A program made the position numbers and the translations under genes. A model generated the notes under the pieces. That model did not search any database, was not told where the DNA came from, and saw nothing but the letters and a program-made list of their open reading frames with translations. From the NCBI GenBank assembly GCA_029449245.1, contig JANATF010000004.1:1860001-1924000 (forward strand): a stretch of 64,000 nt of DNA. Direction: 5' to 3'. The DNA comes from Mortierella alpina. Taxonomy: Eukaryota; Mortierellomycota; Mortierellomycetes; Mortierellales; Mortierellaceae. Positions 21,106 to 32,502 of this stretch are shown in pieces; positions within the stretch are counted from its first letter, which is position 1, and each line of letters opens with the position of its first letter.

Positions 21106-24100
21106 TTACAGATGAATAATCTCAACACCGTAGTCCGGAATTCCCTCACCGCCCTCCCACCGACGTCTCCTCCTCTTATCCGCACCTGCACCAGCCCCTC
21201 CAGCCGCAGCAGATCCCTGGACGTTGTTCGAAGCAGCAGCGAACCCAGACACGGTCGCTTCCTTCTTACGACGAACCATCTCCCGATGCTTGCGATCAAA
21301 CAATCCTAGAGGTCCACGAAGAGTCTGCTCCAACTGGTTCGACACCTCCGTCTCATGCTGGATCGATTTCTGGATCGCTTTCAACACTGGGTGCAGGTGA
21401 GGCGACAGGATCAGCGATGGGAAGTGCACATCCATGAGCAACGTCGTGAACTCAATCATCTACAGAAATACAAGAAGTAATATAAAAGAAAGGTGTTAGT
21501 TCATCAACCCTAAACACGAAAAAGTAAACATTCGCCAAAGGGGGGGGGGGTCGCGTCGAGTCCACACATACCAAACCATATCCAGGAAGTCCTCCAGGAA
21601 GCTGCTTCTTGTCCGGCTGCTGGTTCTGGTGACCGATACCTCCGCGCTCGTCCCAGATGCCAATCCAGCCCTTCAGAATCTCCAAAACAATCGAGAGCTC
21701 CTCGACCGTAAAACGCTTGACCGCCTGCTGCATAAAGATCTCGTTCCTTGGCGCTGCCATGATAACGTTCAGAAAGTGGGGGATATCGGGTACTGCCGTG
21801 GATAATGCTGTCGATGCTGTGGATGCTGATGATGCTGATGCTGATGCTGATGCTGATGATAATGATGTGCTGTTGTGTGATGCTTTTGTGGAGGTTGATT
21901 TTGTTGAGACGGGGGCGCCCTGTGATGCTGTTGCTGAGGTGGTCGATGTGGCCGACGAGGCTCTGCTTTTGTTCAGGCCGATGACCTGCTTCAGCATCAA
22001 GACCATGTCCATCTCGGGAATATCATGCAACTTCTTGAGCGCCAGCTCCACCAGCGACCATTGTTCCCGCTCCATCAACTCCAGAGCAATTCCAGATTGT
22101 CCTGCACCGGGGTTCGAGTTACCCACCAGCTGGTTCTCAATCAAGTACTCGATCACCTTGGCGGGCCAGAAGCCCATGTCAGGCTGGCCGTTCGACAGTC
22201 GGTTAAAGCACCGCCCAACAACTGTAGAAACGAAATGGTGCGAAAGCTCTGGCAATGGTGCCTGCTTCCGTCCGGCGCGCAAGAGGCGGCGCTGCACCTT
22301 GTAATTCTTGATCGCCTCGGCCTCCGTCTTGCGCCACTCGTCCACTGCGTTCAGGTAGGCTTCCATGCGATCGCGCTCCTGCTCGTCATTCAACTCGTAC
22401 TCCTGCTCCTCGTCATTGTCTCCATTGCGCTCGTCATCGGAGCTAAGATCAATGACCTCGTGCTCCTCCTCACCTTCATCCTCCTCCTCATCTGATGACG
22501 ACTCCGAGGATGATCCGTCCATGATGGCTTCTGCAGCCTTGGACTTGGACTTGGACTTGACCTTGTTCTTGCCATCAACCTTGGATTCCTTCTTGACCTC
22601 CTTGGCGGCAGCCTTGGCAGCCTTGTTCTTCTTCTTTTTGCCAGAGTTCGTGTCGACGGGTGCGACCAAAGGTGCTGGGTCCACATCCATGTCCTGTGCC
22701 GCTCCAGTCTGTTTCTGAGCTGCCATCTTCTTCTCCTCCTCAGCCTTGATGGCGGTCTGAACATCCTCCGACTTGACCCCAAAGCGGTTCATGAGGTCAG
22801 AAACAGCCTCGGCGGTCCGCTGTTCCACATGCTTGAAAAACGCACTCTCGAATTCTTGTGCCGTCGAGGTCTTGGACTCGGAGCCCAAAGATTCCAAAGC
22901 CTGTCTCTCTGCAGTTTGTGCTTCCTCCAACTGCTTCTCCAAGTCGTTTCCATCGGCGATCAAACCCTTACCCTTCACGACTCCTGCAATGTTCGAGGGC
23001 GTCAGAAGCGCAGTCGTGGTTGCAGTGTAAGCATCCTGTGCGACAAGCGCTCCAGTCTGGCCCAAGAACGGCGCAGTGTCCTTCATCCTACCCATGGCCC
23101 CCAAGAGCGACATGGGCTCGGCGTAGAAGGGGCAGAGATAAATATCGGATTTGAGGGTCGTGTTGTGTAGAGTGGAGATGGTCATGACGAGGACAGATCC
23201 TGGAAGGAGCGCGAGCTGGCAGGTGGTATTTTGAGCGCTGAAGGTTCCAGGAACAACATGCTTTGCCTGCAGAGTTCCATATCGGATGTCCCAAATTGTC
23301 AGAGTCTGCTCGTCCTTGCCTACAAAAGGGGGTGGCAATACAGAAGGTGGGGTGTTAGTTTCGTAAACTCTCCATCATGGATAGTAATAGAATCGCCAGA
23401 AGCTCCAAATTTCTACGTACCGTTAGTCTGGTGAATACCGGCTACGGCGAGGTAGTTGTCACCCAGCGCAACGGCGTCCACTCGAGGGACCTTGGCATCA
23501 ATCTCCACAGGTGCCTTGGAGCCCTTGCGGCTAGCTTTTGGTGCAGAAGTCGATGATGCGGCGGCATATCCTGGAAGAGGCAGGGACAACGTCTCTGTTG
23601 CAGAAACAACATAGCTCCCTTGGCTCGTCTCAAAGTTGTAAATCTTGAGCTGTCCCGCGGCAGCTATTATAGGTAGAAATTATGTGAGCGAGCCAGTTGA
23701 CAAGATAGCAGTTCCAATAACACAAGGGGCTACTCTGCAAGAACCACGCCTTACTCATGAATGAAAGCTGTCCAGTCTGGACGTCGAATGCGAAACCAGA
23801 TGCACCTGCAGCGGCCTCGATATCGACCTCACCAAAGGTCGAGAATCCACGCTGCTCTTCGTTGACATACTTCAGGCTGACGGTCGTCTTCTTTTCTGAG
23901 GTCAACTCCACAATGGTCATAATGACCAATGAGTTGGGGGCAAGAGCGCTTGAAGAAATCCAAGATCCTGCGGTGTTGAATGTTGTAGCCCAAATGGTGG
24001 ATCCGGACTTTTCCAGGGCAGCGGCAGCATCCTTCTTTCCTTTCTTTACAGTCTTGACTTCAGGAGCTGTGAAAAAATCCTTTGTGTTGACGACTCTCTT

Positions 24101-24902
24101 CAAGTCCTCCGTGACAAGGGAGATGCTTCCATCAATGTTGCTGAGCAAAACATGCTTAGGAAGCAAAGGCGAGACAAACAACTGCTGGATCCGGCGGTCA
24201 AACTAAGCGATGTGTATCCCGGGACAAGTGAGTTGTTAGTTAACAGAGCTCTCGTCACTTGTCGCACTCAATAGAAATGGGGGTGAACCTGACATTTCCA
24301 TCGATATCCAGATGCATACCTTGTGCACGCTCTTAACCGCAGCTGCGGGCTTTACAGTATCCTCCTCCATAGCCGCATCGGCCATGGCGAGAGAAGTCAC
24401 TGACGTCGATGATTCATCCTTCCACATCCACACGACCTTGCCCTCTTCCTTTGCAGGGACGTCGGTTCCTTTGGCGATCACAGCGTAGACATGGCGAACG
24501 TGCTCGGATCTCTGAATAGTCTGGGCTGATCCTGAGAAGGAGTATCCTGGAGGTGTTGAATAGGAAAGGATGCACTTTTGATCTGCGGTCTATTTGCGAT
24601 CATAATAAGACACAAAAAACGAGGAGGAGGAGGAGGAGGTGTTCAGGACAATGGCTTCAAGCGATAGATCAAAATCCCCAGATAAATATGCAATATGCAG
24701 TATACACGTATCAGCGACATACATTGTACAGCTGGACACCTTCTCCTTGAATAGCGACCACCAAAAGCTCTGAGCTTTCCTCAGCGTGCGCAAGTCCTTC
24801 TCTACCCTCGGGTGTGCAGCTCACAGCGGCCTGGTGCTGGTGCTGGTGTGTTGCGGAGGAGAAGGATGCGAGGAGAAAGGGATCGTCCACATTGACTGGC
24901 AT
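21106..24902 (-). CDS. NOL11/UTP8-like U3 snoRNP (t-UTP) protein
   Basis: The gene is complement(21106..21459, 21572..23319, 23421..23663, 23755..24202, 24320..24589, 24723..24902), 1080 residues, all introns GT-AG with consistent phases. The N-terminal half is beta-propeller-like: SDQKCI-type strand, QTLTIWDIRYGTLQAKHVV, then SLLGAMGRMKD, which lines up with the equivalent segments of NOL11. The centre is Lys-rich then very acidic (SSSESSSDEEEDEGEEE). The C-terminus has FTVEELSIVLEILKGWIGIW, MDVHFPSLILSPHLHP and the final DYGVEIIHL, matching the NOL11 ending. NOL11/UTP8 belongs to the t-UTP subcomplex, needed for rDNA transcription and early pre-rRNA processing in the nucleolus. It lies next to RPA49 of RNA polymerase I on the same strand. 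Confidence 0.82.
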
Positions 24903-25346
24903 TGTGAATAGTTCCTGGATGCAATGGGATACACGGCCTGGACACTCAAGGGACTGAAGAGGGGTTGGGGTCGTAGGGCGGAAAGGGACGATGGAATGCA
25001 GGTGAGGTGAACAGTGCGATGTGTAGAGCTGAGCACAGAAAGCGACTTCAAGAACGAAGAAAAAAAAAAAGATAAAAATGTAAACAGTATTGACAGTCAT
25101 AAAAGCCACTTTTGGGAAATTGGTGGCAAAAAAACCGCTTTATGGTGAAAGCAAATGCAAAGACTGTTGTAGGTGGGGGTGTGGGGTAATCCTGGCAACG
25201 CCTGGGATATTGGAGCCGGTCGACTCTTTATTTGGCCTTGGGTCCGCTACAACACCAAAAAAAAAGCAATAGTAGAGTCAGAAAAGAGTCCTCAATCTTT
25301 CATAGAGCCCTGTCCTACCCTAACTGAACAATTCTCATCGCGACGC
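24903..25346. other. Intergenic region between NOL11-like gene and RPA49
   Basis: This is the promoter of the NOL11/UTP8-like gene and 3' flank of RPA49, both on the minus strand. No other feature was recognised. Confidence 0.6.
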
Positions 25347-27130
25347 TTACCGCTTGGGGAGAGGGAACGTCAAGGGAACCGTGAGGATGGCTCTCTTCAT
25401 GGTCTTGGCCACTTCTGGGGCAACACCCAGCTGGGCCTTCTGGGTGGCAGTCAACTCGCTGACCTTGCATCCAAGAGACTTGAAAAGCTCATTAACCTTG
25501 GTCTGCTTGAGTGACAGATCTCTTGTCATTGCGGCAGCGTCAATGTTGAAGTTCTCAAGTGTCAGGGCAATAGCAAAGATCCAGCAGATCAGCTTATCCT
25601 TGGACTTTGGTGTGAATGTATGTCTGATAAAACAAAATGCGTAGGTGGTAATGTATCCGGGTTAGATCCAGTATCTCATCCTAATTGGCAATAAATGATG
25701 TACAATGAAAACGGCAGCCTGCCAGTTACCTCTTTTTCTCGCTACCCTCTGGCATCTCTGTGAATCGCTCGTAAAAGTTCTCGAGCATCACACTTGGAAC
25801 CTCGCCCATGATCCGATTCACAGTCTCTGAATCATCCAGCCTCTTGTCGGGGATGGTGCGGAAAGCCATCAAAAAGTTGATATACATCAAAAGACGGATC
25901 CTGTGACGATCCTTCTTGGACGTTGATAGTGCAGCTGTAAGGGCATCATTGACAAAGGTAGATTCCTGGAAAGGCAGAGCAGCAAGATTCTTTTCCAAGA
26001 TAGCCTTGAAAGGAATGAGCTGGTATTCTGCTGGGGTGATGAGTGTGTCGAGCTTGTAGATGTCCTCGACCTTGGTAGCGTCCAGATCGTAAGGGGGAAT
26101 AGGTCTGTCCTCATCAGCTCTGGCCTTGATCTCAGCTAGTGTATTGTATAGGAGAGATCTATAGTGTCAGAGACTTGTGAAAACAGCAACGAATAGATCC
26201 CTGTAGTCATGAGTCTGCAAGGCGTACCTTTGGAAGGAAGAGCACTGGTCTTTGCCGAGATCGAGTCCTGAAGATATCCAGCAACGTTATCCAGTGTGCT
26301 AACATTGACGGCATTACGCTCCACAGACTTGATCTGCTGCTTGATCTTCTTGGTACCGAATGCCTCTCCCAGTGAGTTCTTTGCTTGTGTGAACTAGTTA
26401 CGATTTAAAAGATTCGATCGCCAATGGGCAGCATTAGTACGGGCATGGGCACAGATCGAGGTCCTTCTACCAGTGTCCGTTATCGGTATCCTTGATCTGC
26501 ACCGTACCTGCTCCTTGGAAGACACATGCAACTTGGCGTTCTTGAGCGATTTGATGGTGCGGTTAACGGCAATGACAGGGGCATCCTTGAAAGTGACCTT
26601 GTTTGTCTCCTTGTCGCGGATCGCAACAACATATCTATTGAGCGGTCGGTGGGTTAATTGCGACCTTGCAAGTCTGTGAGACCTCATGTAAGGAGATATG
26701 TTTTCTATAATGTTACCTGCAGAATCCCGAACGAGCGTCGTCTCCAAAGTTCTGCCCCACAAACTCGACCTTTCCTGTGTCGGCCTCAAGAATGCGTTTC
26801 CTCTTTTTGGACTTGGCCTCCTCTGACTCTGGCTTGTACACGTTGAATGGCGTCGTCTTTGGGGGAGCAATTCCAGGGAAAACAGCTGAATAATGGCCAA
26901 AATTGAAAAGAATGAACAGCAGTGAGATTTCATGTACCCTTTCACCGTTCCATTCTTTGGTCCAATGCTGGCCGTTGTCGTTTCTAGAAGGGTTCAAGGT
27001 CCTAGACTTGTTGCTAATGGGGTGTGTAAGAGTGTGTACCTAGGTAGGGTCCCTCGACACCAGCGTCAACGTCTGCCTTGGCATACTCCAGAGGCACCTT
27101 GTGGCTCTCCTTTTTCTTTGAAGAAGACAT
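25347..27130 (-). CDS. RPA49: DNA-directed RNA polymerase I subunit RPA49
   Basis: The gene is complement(25347..25623, 25730..26135, 26228..26393, 26508..26634, 26717..26885, 27040..27130), six exons and 411 residues, close to the yeast Rpa49 length. The N-terminal dimerisation module shows GKVEFVGQNFG and YVVAIRDKETNKVTFKDAPV, typical of the A49/POLR1E family, followed by NSLGEAFGTKKIKQQI. The C-terminal tandem winged-helix part includes YDLDATKVEDIYKLDTLITP and RLLMYINFLMAFRTIP. RPA49 forms a TFIIE/TFIIF-like heterodimer with RPA34 that aids initiation and processivity of rRNA transcription in the nucleolus. The start ATG opens MSSSKKKESHKVPLEY. Confidence 0.93.
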
Positions 27131-27294
27131 AATATATGACGCGGAATTACGGTAGCTGAGGAAGGCAAATTGTAGTGAATGGCAAGCAAGGTGATTATTA
27201 TTCAGAAAAAAAAGAAGCTATAGGGACTGCTACTTTTTGGACATCGTAAACAAAAAGGTTAAATCATATGATTTATGATTTAAACTGATGGGCA

Positions 27295-28730
27295 TCAGTC
27301 ATCATCGCCAAAGTCCTCGGCGGGGACGTGCACTTCCTCAAACATTGACGCCCCACCCTCTACCTGTGCGCTGTACCCGTCTTCCTCATCGTCCTCCGTT
27401 CCAATAACGACCAGCCCATTTCCTATCACATACGCCACCATTGCCACCAGCCCCAATCCAACGGCAAGGGCCCTCTTGCGTGCAAAATCCCGCTCCTCGG
27501 CCGATTTCTCCTTGGCGCCTCCTGTAGCTCCAACTGGCTTCGTACCAGACTGAAACATGCCTTTAAGCCATTCTCCAGCATACACAAATGGGTTCAAAGC
27601 TGATCCACTCCCTGCTTGAACATCCGTTGCTGCTGTTGTTGCTGCTGCTGTAGCCTCTGCAGCTGAGATGGGCTTTGGAACCCCACTCAAAAATCTCTCC
27701 CGGCACCGATCACAGTATCGCGCCAACCTCGGGAACTGACTCTCCAAAATCATGCCAAATCGTCGGTTTGGAATCTCGGGATATATCTGCAGCGCCAGGT
27801 ACCCAAACACCTTGGCGTCCAATGTGGTTGGCGCGTCACCAAAGAGAAAGTCATGCTCTCCAAGTCTCCTGTTCAACACTCTGTAGCAGTCGCGTGCAAC
27901 GTCGTAGATCTGTGTCCTGGAGGTGTCCACAAGGTTGGACCCCGAGGACTCGATCCGGCCGCCGTATTTCTGCACACGCTGAATGGCAGCCTTTTTCATC
28001 TGCGTTGGCACATAGTAACGAGAAGGGAATGGCAGGAGATCGGAATAGGTCTTGCGGAGAGTGTTGATATAGTTTTCCGAGTCTGCAAACCAAGAGAACA
28101 ACTATTGAACAAACATCCAGATATTCTGTTAGCCATCTGAAACTACCCCTTGGTCAAACATCCCACAGACAAGGAAACAACCCTGTTCAACATACGATAG
28201 CATCTGCAAGATTTTCGTCCACAAGGGCTTGATGCGACACGGACTTAGCAACCATTTCCTTTGATAGTCTTTTATCCGCGTTATGGCCCTACATTACGTG
28301 ATATAAACCGGAGCGTCAGAATTGCAGCAAAGAAAACAAAGAGGAGGAAAAACTCGAGCGCCGTGTGGGTTCCATGATCAGAAGTCACCTACAGTTTTCG
28401 ACAGGTACGCCAGGATACGGTTAGCACCTCCGATCCAGTTCTTGCCGTCGTGGAGCATAGGTAGCTCGCCTAAACATCCAAGAAAGGCAAAGCGCAACAG
28501 AGATGCGTGCTCCCGGTCAATGACTCACGCTTTGTACATCCTTGGAAAAACAAAAAAAGTGTTAACAATGTGGACGCACCTGTAGGCGAGAGTGCGGGAT
28601 CGTTGCATTCCACAATGCTATAGTCTTCATAGCCGGTGATGCTCAGGTAGGCAATGAGGGCCAAGCAGTGCGGGTCGATGGAGGGCAGGCCAAAGGCGCT
28701 GCCAAAGATGTAGAGTTCTCTTGAGGTCAT
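27295..28730 (-). CDS. Metaxin/SAM37-like mitochondrial outer-membrane import protein
   Basis: The gene is complement(27295..28101, 28196..28288, 28393..28469, 28580..28730), 375 residues. The N-terminus reads ELYIFGSAFGLPSIDPHCLA, the thioredoxin-like fold of metaxin/Tom37, followed by ELPMLHDGKNWIGGANRILA, the equivalent of the GST substrate loop. The C-terminal part has the metaxin GST-C segment (HDFLFGDAPTTLDAKVFGYL). Near the end a hydrophobic segment (AVGLGLVAMVAYVIGNGLVV) gives a C-terminal membrane anchor, with a short acidic tail. SAM37/metaxin belongs to the sorting and assembly machinery that inserts beta-barrel proteins such as Tom40 and porin. The ATG at 28730 was chosen because the longer frame has no other ATG. 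Confidence 0.87.
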
Positions 28731-31134
28731 TAGTGTCGGAAAGTCGGGTGCATAAGATGAATCTGTCGAAAACACACGAGTTTTGAGGCACCGACAAGGC
28801 ACCAGCACAAATCGAGCCTGCTAGCAAAAATGAAATGCGCTCAGAGTTCACATTGTGAACCATTCTCGGGAAAAGCTGTATTCGCACGTCACACCCAAAA
28901 AACAAGCATATGTACCCACCCAAGACACACCCAAAGTATTCAACTGCGAACCATACCTTAGTTTAGATTCAACTGATCCCCTGCACGTATTCGCCCCATT
29001 GATGATGGGACTAGACGCTGCTGGTATTGATCTGGACATGCGTGCGGGTCATCAAAACTTCTTTGAATGCCGCGAAGGCGTGCAGGCGATTAGCTGAATC
29101 TAAACTTAACTGATACGCGGATTTACGGCCTTTCCAACGTAGGACTTGACTTGCTGTCCTCGTTGCTTCGCGCTAACAGATGACTGGAGTTTCGACTCTT
29201 AGTACTGGATCCATCACTTGGATATTCCGCATCCTATTACTGGCCGTGAGCTCCTTCACTGTTACTGTCTTGAATCTATCGGCACTCCTCATAGCTTCAT
29301 GGACACCCTTTAAACCTCGTCGTTACCTCTCCCACCTTCGTAAGCGGTTCTTCGAGAAAACCCGTAATTTATCCGTAGATAATAACCAATAACTCTCCGT
29401 GTAGTCCTCTAATACTATTAAAGGTGTGCGACACTTCGGCTCTTTGTTCTCTTTTCACAATTCCTTCAAACATATCACCCTATTTCTTGCTCTCCTCCTC
29501 CAAGCTGATCTTCCTATCCTCGACCACCCAAACGTCCGTTGTTCAGTCACTGTTCAAGAACTTGTTGAAGAAGGCCTTAGACGAAGTGGACCAGCAGCTG
29601 ATCGATCTGGCTTTGAACCGATTAGGTAACGACCGCGATCAGGAACGAGATCGGTGGACTCACAGAGAGTTTAGGAGCGAACCCACACCTGCAACAGAGG
29701 TATTTAAATTTAACAGACCATTAATGCCGTGCCGTGGTGGTGAGTGATTGTTTCCTAATAAACCAATTAATGACATGCCGTATAGGAAGCTGCCGAGAAC
29801 TTGCTTCTCTTGACCCATCGAGCCTCTGCGGATCGTCATCAAGATGGGCATTCCTTCCAGGTCAGTCAGCAAGTCCTCCAGCAGTCAGCGTGCAAGACGA
29901 CTTGCAAGATCACCAGCAAGACATCCAGCAAGTCCTCCAGCAAGTCAGCCTGCACGACGACCAGCTTGACGGTCAGCAATGAAATATATTATTGAAGATT
30001 GGGTCAAGGAAGTAAAGTGAGAAAAAGATGTGGGTCCACACACCACACATCGTGAACTTTTATTATGGAACCCTGGCAGAAATGCGTATACGGGTTCCTG
30101 ACTATGTACGTGTGCTTGGGCTCTGGTGAATATACCACAAGCAAGACGACGGCGACAAGGTAGGATACACTGGAGTTTTCCGCACGCATGGCCCTTTCTG
30201 TTAAGAATGCCAGCTAAGTTATCCTTCAAATACTGTATAGTTGTCTGAGGAAGACGAGTCGGTCTCCCTTTCCTGCCACGGATCCCCGGTTATGTCTGTC
30301 GTGCGCTACTTCAGTCCAGAACGCTCTGGCTCGCCGCTGTGGATAGACCAAGACGATGATTTGGGGCAGCCTGTCTCACCATCATTGGTTTCCCAATAGA
30401 CAGTTGACAACCCTGATACTATCTACGGATCAACCATGAGAGCACGGCTGAGTATCCTAATGGTCCAGTGAGATACTCAATCAATGTCCACGACAACGAT
30501 CCGGTTGCGTACTCTTGTGCTGTTGGCTGGGCCATGCTCATATATGACCACAATAATAGCGACAATTGAGTGACATAAAACAAGTCTTGCCTGGCCGTGT
30601 ACCAATGTCCAGAGTCCCAATGCCCTATAATCGAGCGACCCCGCCTCCCAAGAGGATGAGGGTGCGCTAGACTATGACAAGGACCTATGCCCTTTTTCAC
30701 GATCACTCTTCGACCATATCCCTTGCAAGGCTACTCTGCGTCTAAGTCTCGTAAAGGATGTTGTTCATTTCTGCAACAGTATAGCACTATTGTATAGTAG
30801 TATCCACATGGCAGTAGCAGGCAGCACTTACCGATAATACTGCGCTGTCGATCAAGTTGCCTTTCTGTACTATCAATCTAGCACAGACACCAGATCAGGC
30901 ACTTCTTCTACATTTGTATATATATCCTTAATCCTCACCCCAATAAACAGGTAGACGTTGCCTTCCTTACTAAATCTCATATAACCCCACACACCCTGAC
31001 CTCCTCTTGTTGCATTGGTAGCAAAGGTATCAATTCGATCCACCCAGACACCATTGACAAGGCACCCTCTGATTCTCACTCCCCTCCCCCCCAGAACCCC
31101 CCCAGAGTCTGAACTCTTCCACTGATTTCCCCTG
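28731..31134. other. 2.4-kb gene-poor region at the start of the accessory island
   Basis: No convincing gene was found. A CAGCAAGTC-type short repeat occurs at about 29860-29960. Around 31015-31030 the sequence TTGGTAGCAAAGGTATC precedes the gag remnant and could be a decayed primer-binding site, but no matching LTR pair was identified. Short open frames at 29424-29747 and 30240-30400 match nothing I know. Confidence 0.5.
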
Positions 31135-32010
31135 ATGCCTGATCACGGCAGCAGTCTCACGAACTCACTCACCGATTTACACTTGAGTGAAGATGCAGTC
31201 GCACGTATCGCCGCCCACGTTGCGAACGCAGTCTCTGCTGCCCAACTTCAGCCCGCTGCCGCGCTGAATGCCCAAGATCAAGCACGCCTCGTCCGTAACG
31301 ACGAGGCTCGAACCTTAGCCACTGTCCTCAAGCCCACGAAACCCAAGCCGTATACCGGTGCAATCGATGCGGATGCTTGCTTAAACTTCATCGATAACCA
31401 GGAGGAATACTTTTCTATCCTCGACCTCCACCGTGATTCCTGGGTCAAGTACACCGCGGTCAACCTCGAGAGCGAGGCCAAGGCGTGGTGGAGGTCTTCA
31501 GGGCTAAAGCTCGACTCCACTTGGGAAACCTTTAAAAAGGCCTTCACCACCTACCACACACCACCCAATACCGTTTACGTCAAAAGGGTCTCAGCGTTAA
31601 CGAGTATACGCACAAGTTCCGCAGACTTCTACGCCTGATCCCCGCCATGGATGCACAGACGGCTCTGTACATCTACACGACTGGGCTAGAGCCCGAGACG
31701 AGCAAGTAGGTGCGCGTGCGCCAGCCCGAGACAATGGATCAGGCCGTGCACCAACATGCGCCGTACCTTCTACTGGCCCCGTATGGCACGCGACGTCAGG
31801 AACTATGTCGCCTCCTGCGAGCAATGCCAGCGGAACAAACCCTTGCTACAACGACCCGCGACTTTCGAATGTTTGGCAGGACTCCAAAATGTCTTGTCGC
31901 TTGAAAGGGATACACCATGGACGACTTCACCTGGGAACCGAAGTCCTCACTAAAGAATGCGAAGAACGCAATGGCCGAGTTTGAAGCAAGCAGAAAAGAT
32001 GGCTAGGATT
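31135..32010 (+). mobile_element. Internally deleted Ty3/gypsy chromovirus remnant
   Basis: An intact gag start (31135-31638) includes LKPTKPKPYTGAIDADACLN and WVKYTAVNLESEAKAWW, the retrotransposon gag core. A frame change follows, with gag continuing as LLRLIPAMDAQTALYIYTTG. Only about 120 bp later the integrase zinc-binding tail appears (FYWPRMARDVRNYVASCEQC), so protease, reverse transcriptase and RNase H are gone. Near 31917-32005 a chromodomain-like end reads DDFTWEPKSSLKNAKNAMAE. The order gag, integrase tail, chromodomain marks a chromovirus collapsed by internal deletion. It cannot be autonomous. LTRs were not located. Confidence 0.83.
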
Positions 32011-32270
32011 CTATCACGAAGGTATTCACTACCACGCGGCACCCCATCCTAAGCGACCGGATCTTCCCTCACGTCAAAAACTTATGGATATTCTCGACAT
32101 TTCACCACGAACAACGCCAAAGACGCTTCAAGTCGGCTCCCCTTCCCTTCAGTCTATCTTCGAGATCCACCCAGACTATGCTAATTGAATAGAACAGTCA
32201 AGATTAGGCGGGACGAGGCACGTACTTTTTTAACGAGCTACTGTAATACCAAACATAGGAACCCCACAGA

Positions 32271-32319
32271 TCCAAGAATTGCCTTTTTAGACAACAATAT
32301 GTCCAAGAATTGCCTTTTT
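32271..32319. promoter_or_regulatory. 18-bp direct repeat upstream of the FAD monooxygenase
   Basis: TCCAAGAATTGCCTTTTT occurs twice, at 32271-32288 and 32302-32319, with starts 31 bp apart (about three helical turns). It sits roughly 50-95 bp before the TATA box of the monooxygenase gene, so a regulator binding site is plausible. Confidence 0.45.
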
Positions 32320-32362
32320 CGGACAGCAACACGTCGCTGGCTTGGCGCGTCCTGATCTGAGA

Positions 32363-32371
32363 AGTATATAA
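32363..32371 (+). promoter_or_regulatory. TATA box of the FAD monooxygenase gene
   Basis: AGTATATAAG lies about 135 bp upstream of the ATG at 32503, the same distance seen for other genes in the window. A pyrimidine-rich leader follows. Confidence 0.55.
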
Positions 32372-32502
32372 GCCGAGGTTCCTCTGCATTATACCAACGA
32401 TATAGCGACATACACACTCTTCCTTTTCTCTACAGCGATTCGTCCTACCCTATCCCTATTTTACACTCCCCGCACTCTCTACCCACCGCGATCTTCAAAA
32501 AG

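Noticed and set aside
21657-22495. Plus-strand acidic and Ser-rich frames
   Set aside because: Antisense shadows of the acidic and Lys-rich parts of the NOL11/UTP8-like gene.
29860-29960. Possible CRISPR-like array of CAGCAAGTC motifs
   Set aside because: Copies are short and irregular with no conserved spacing, and the genome is eukaryotic.
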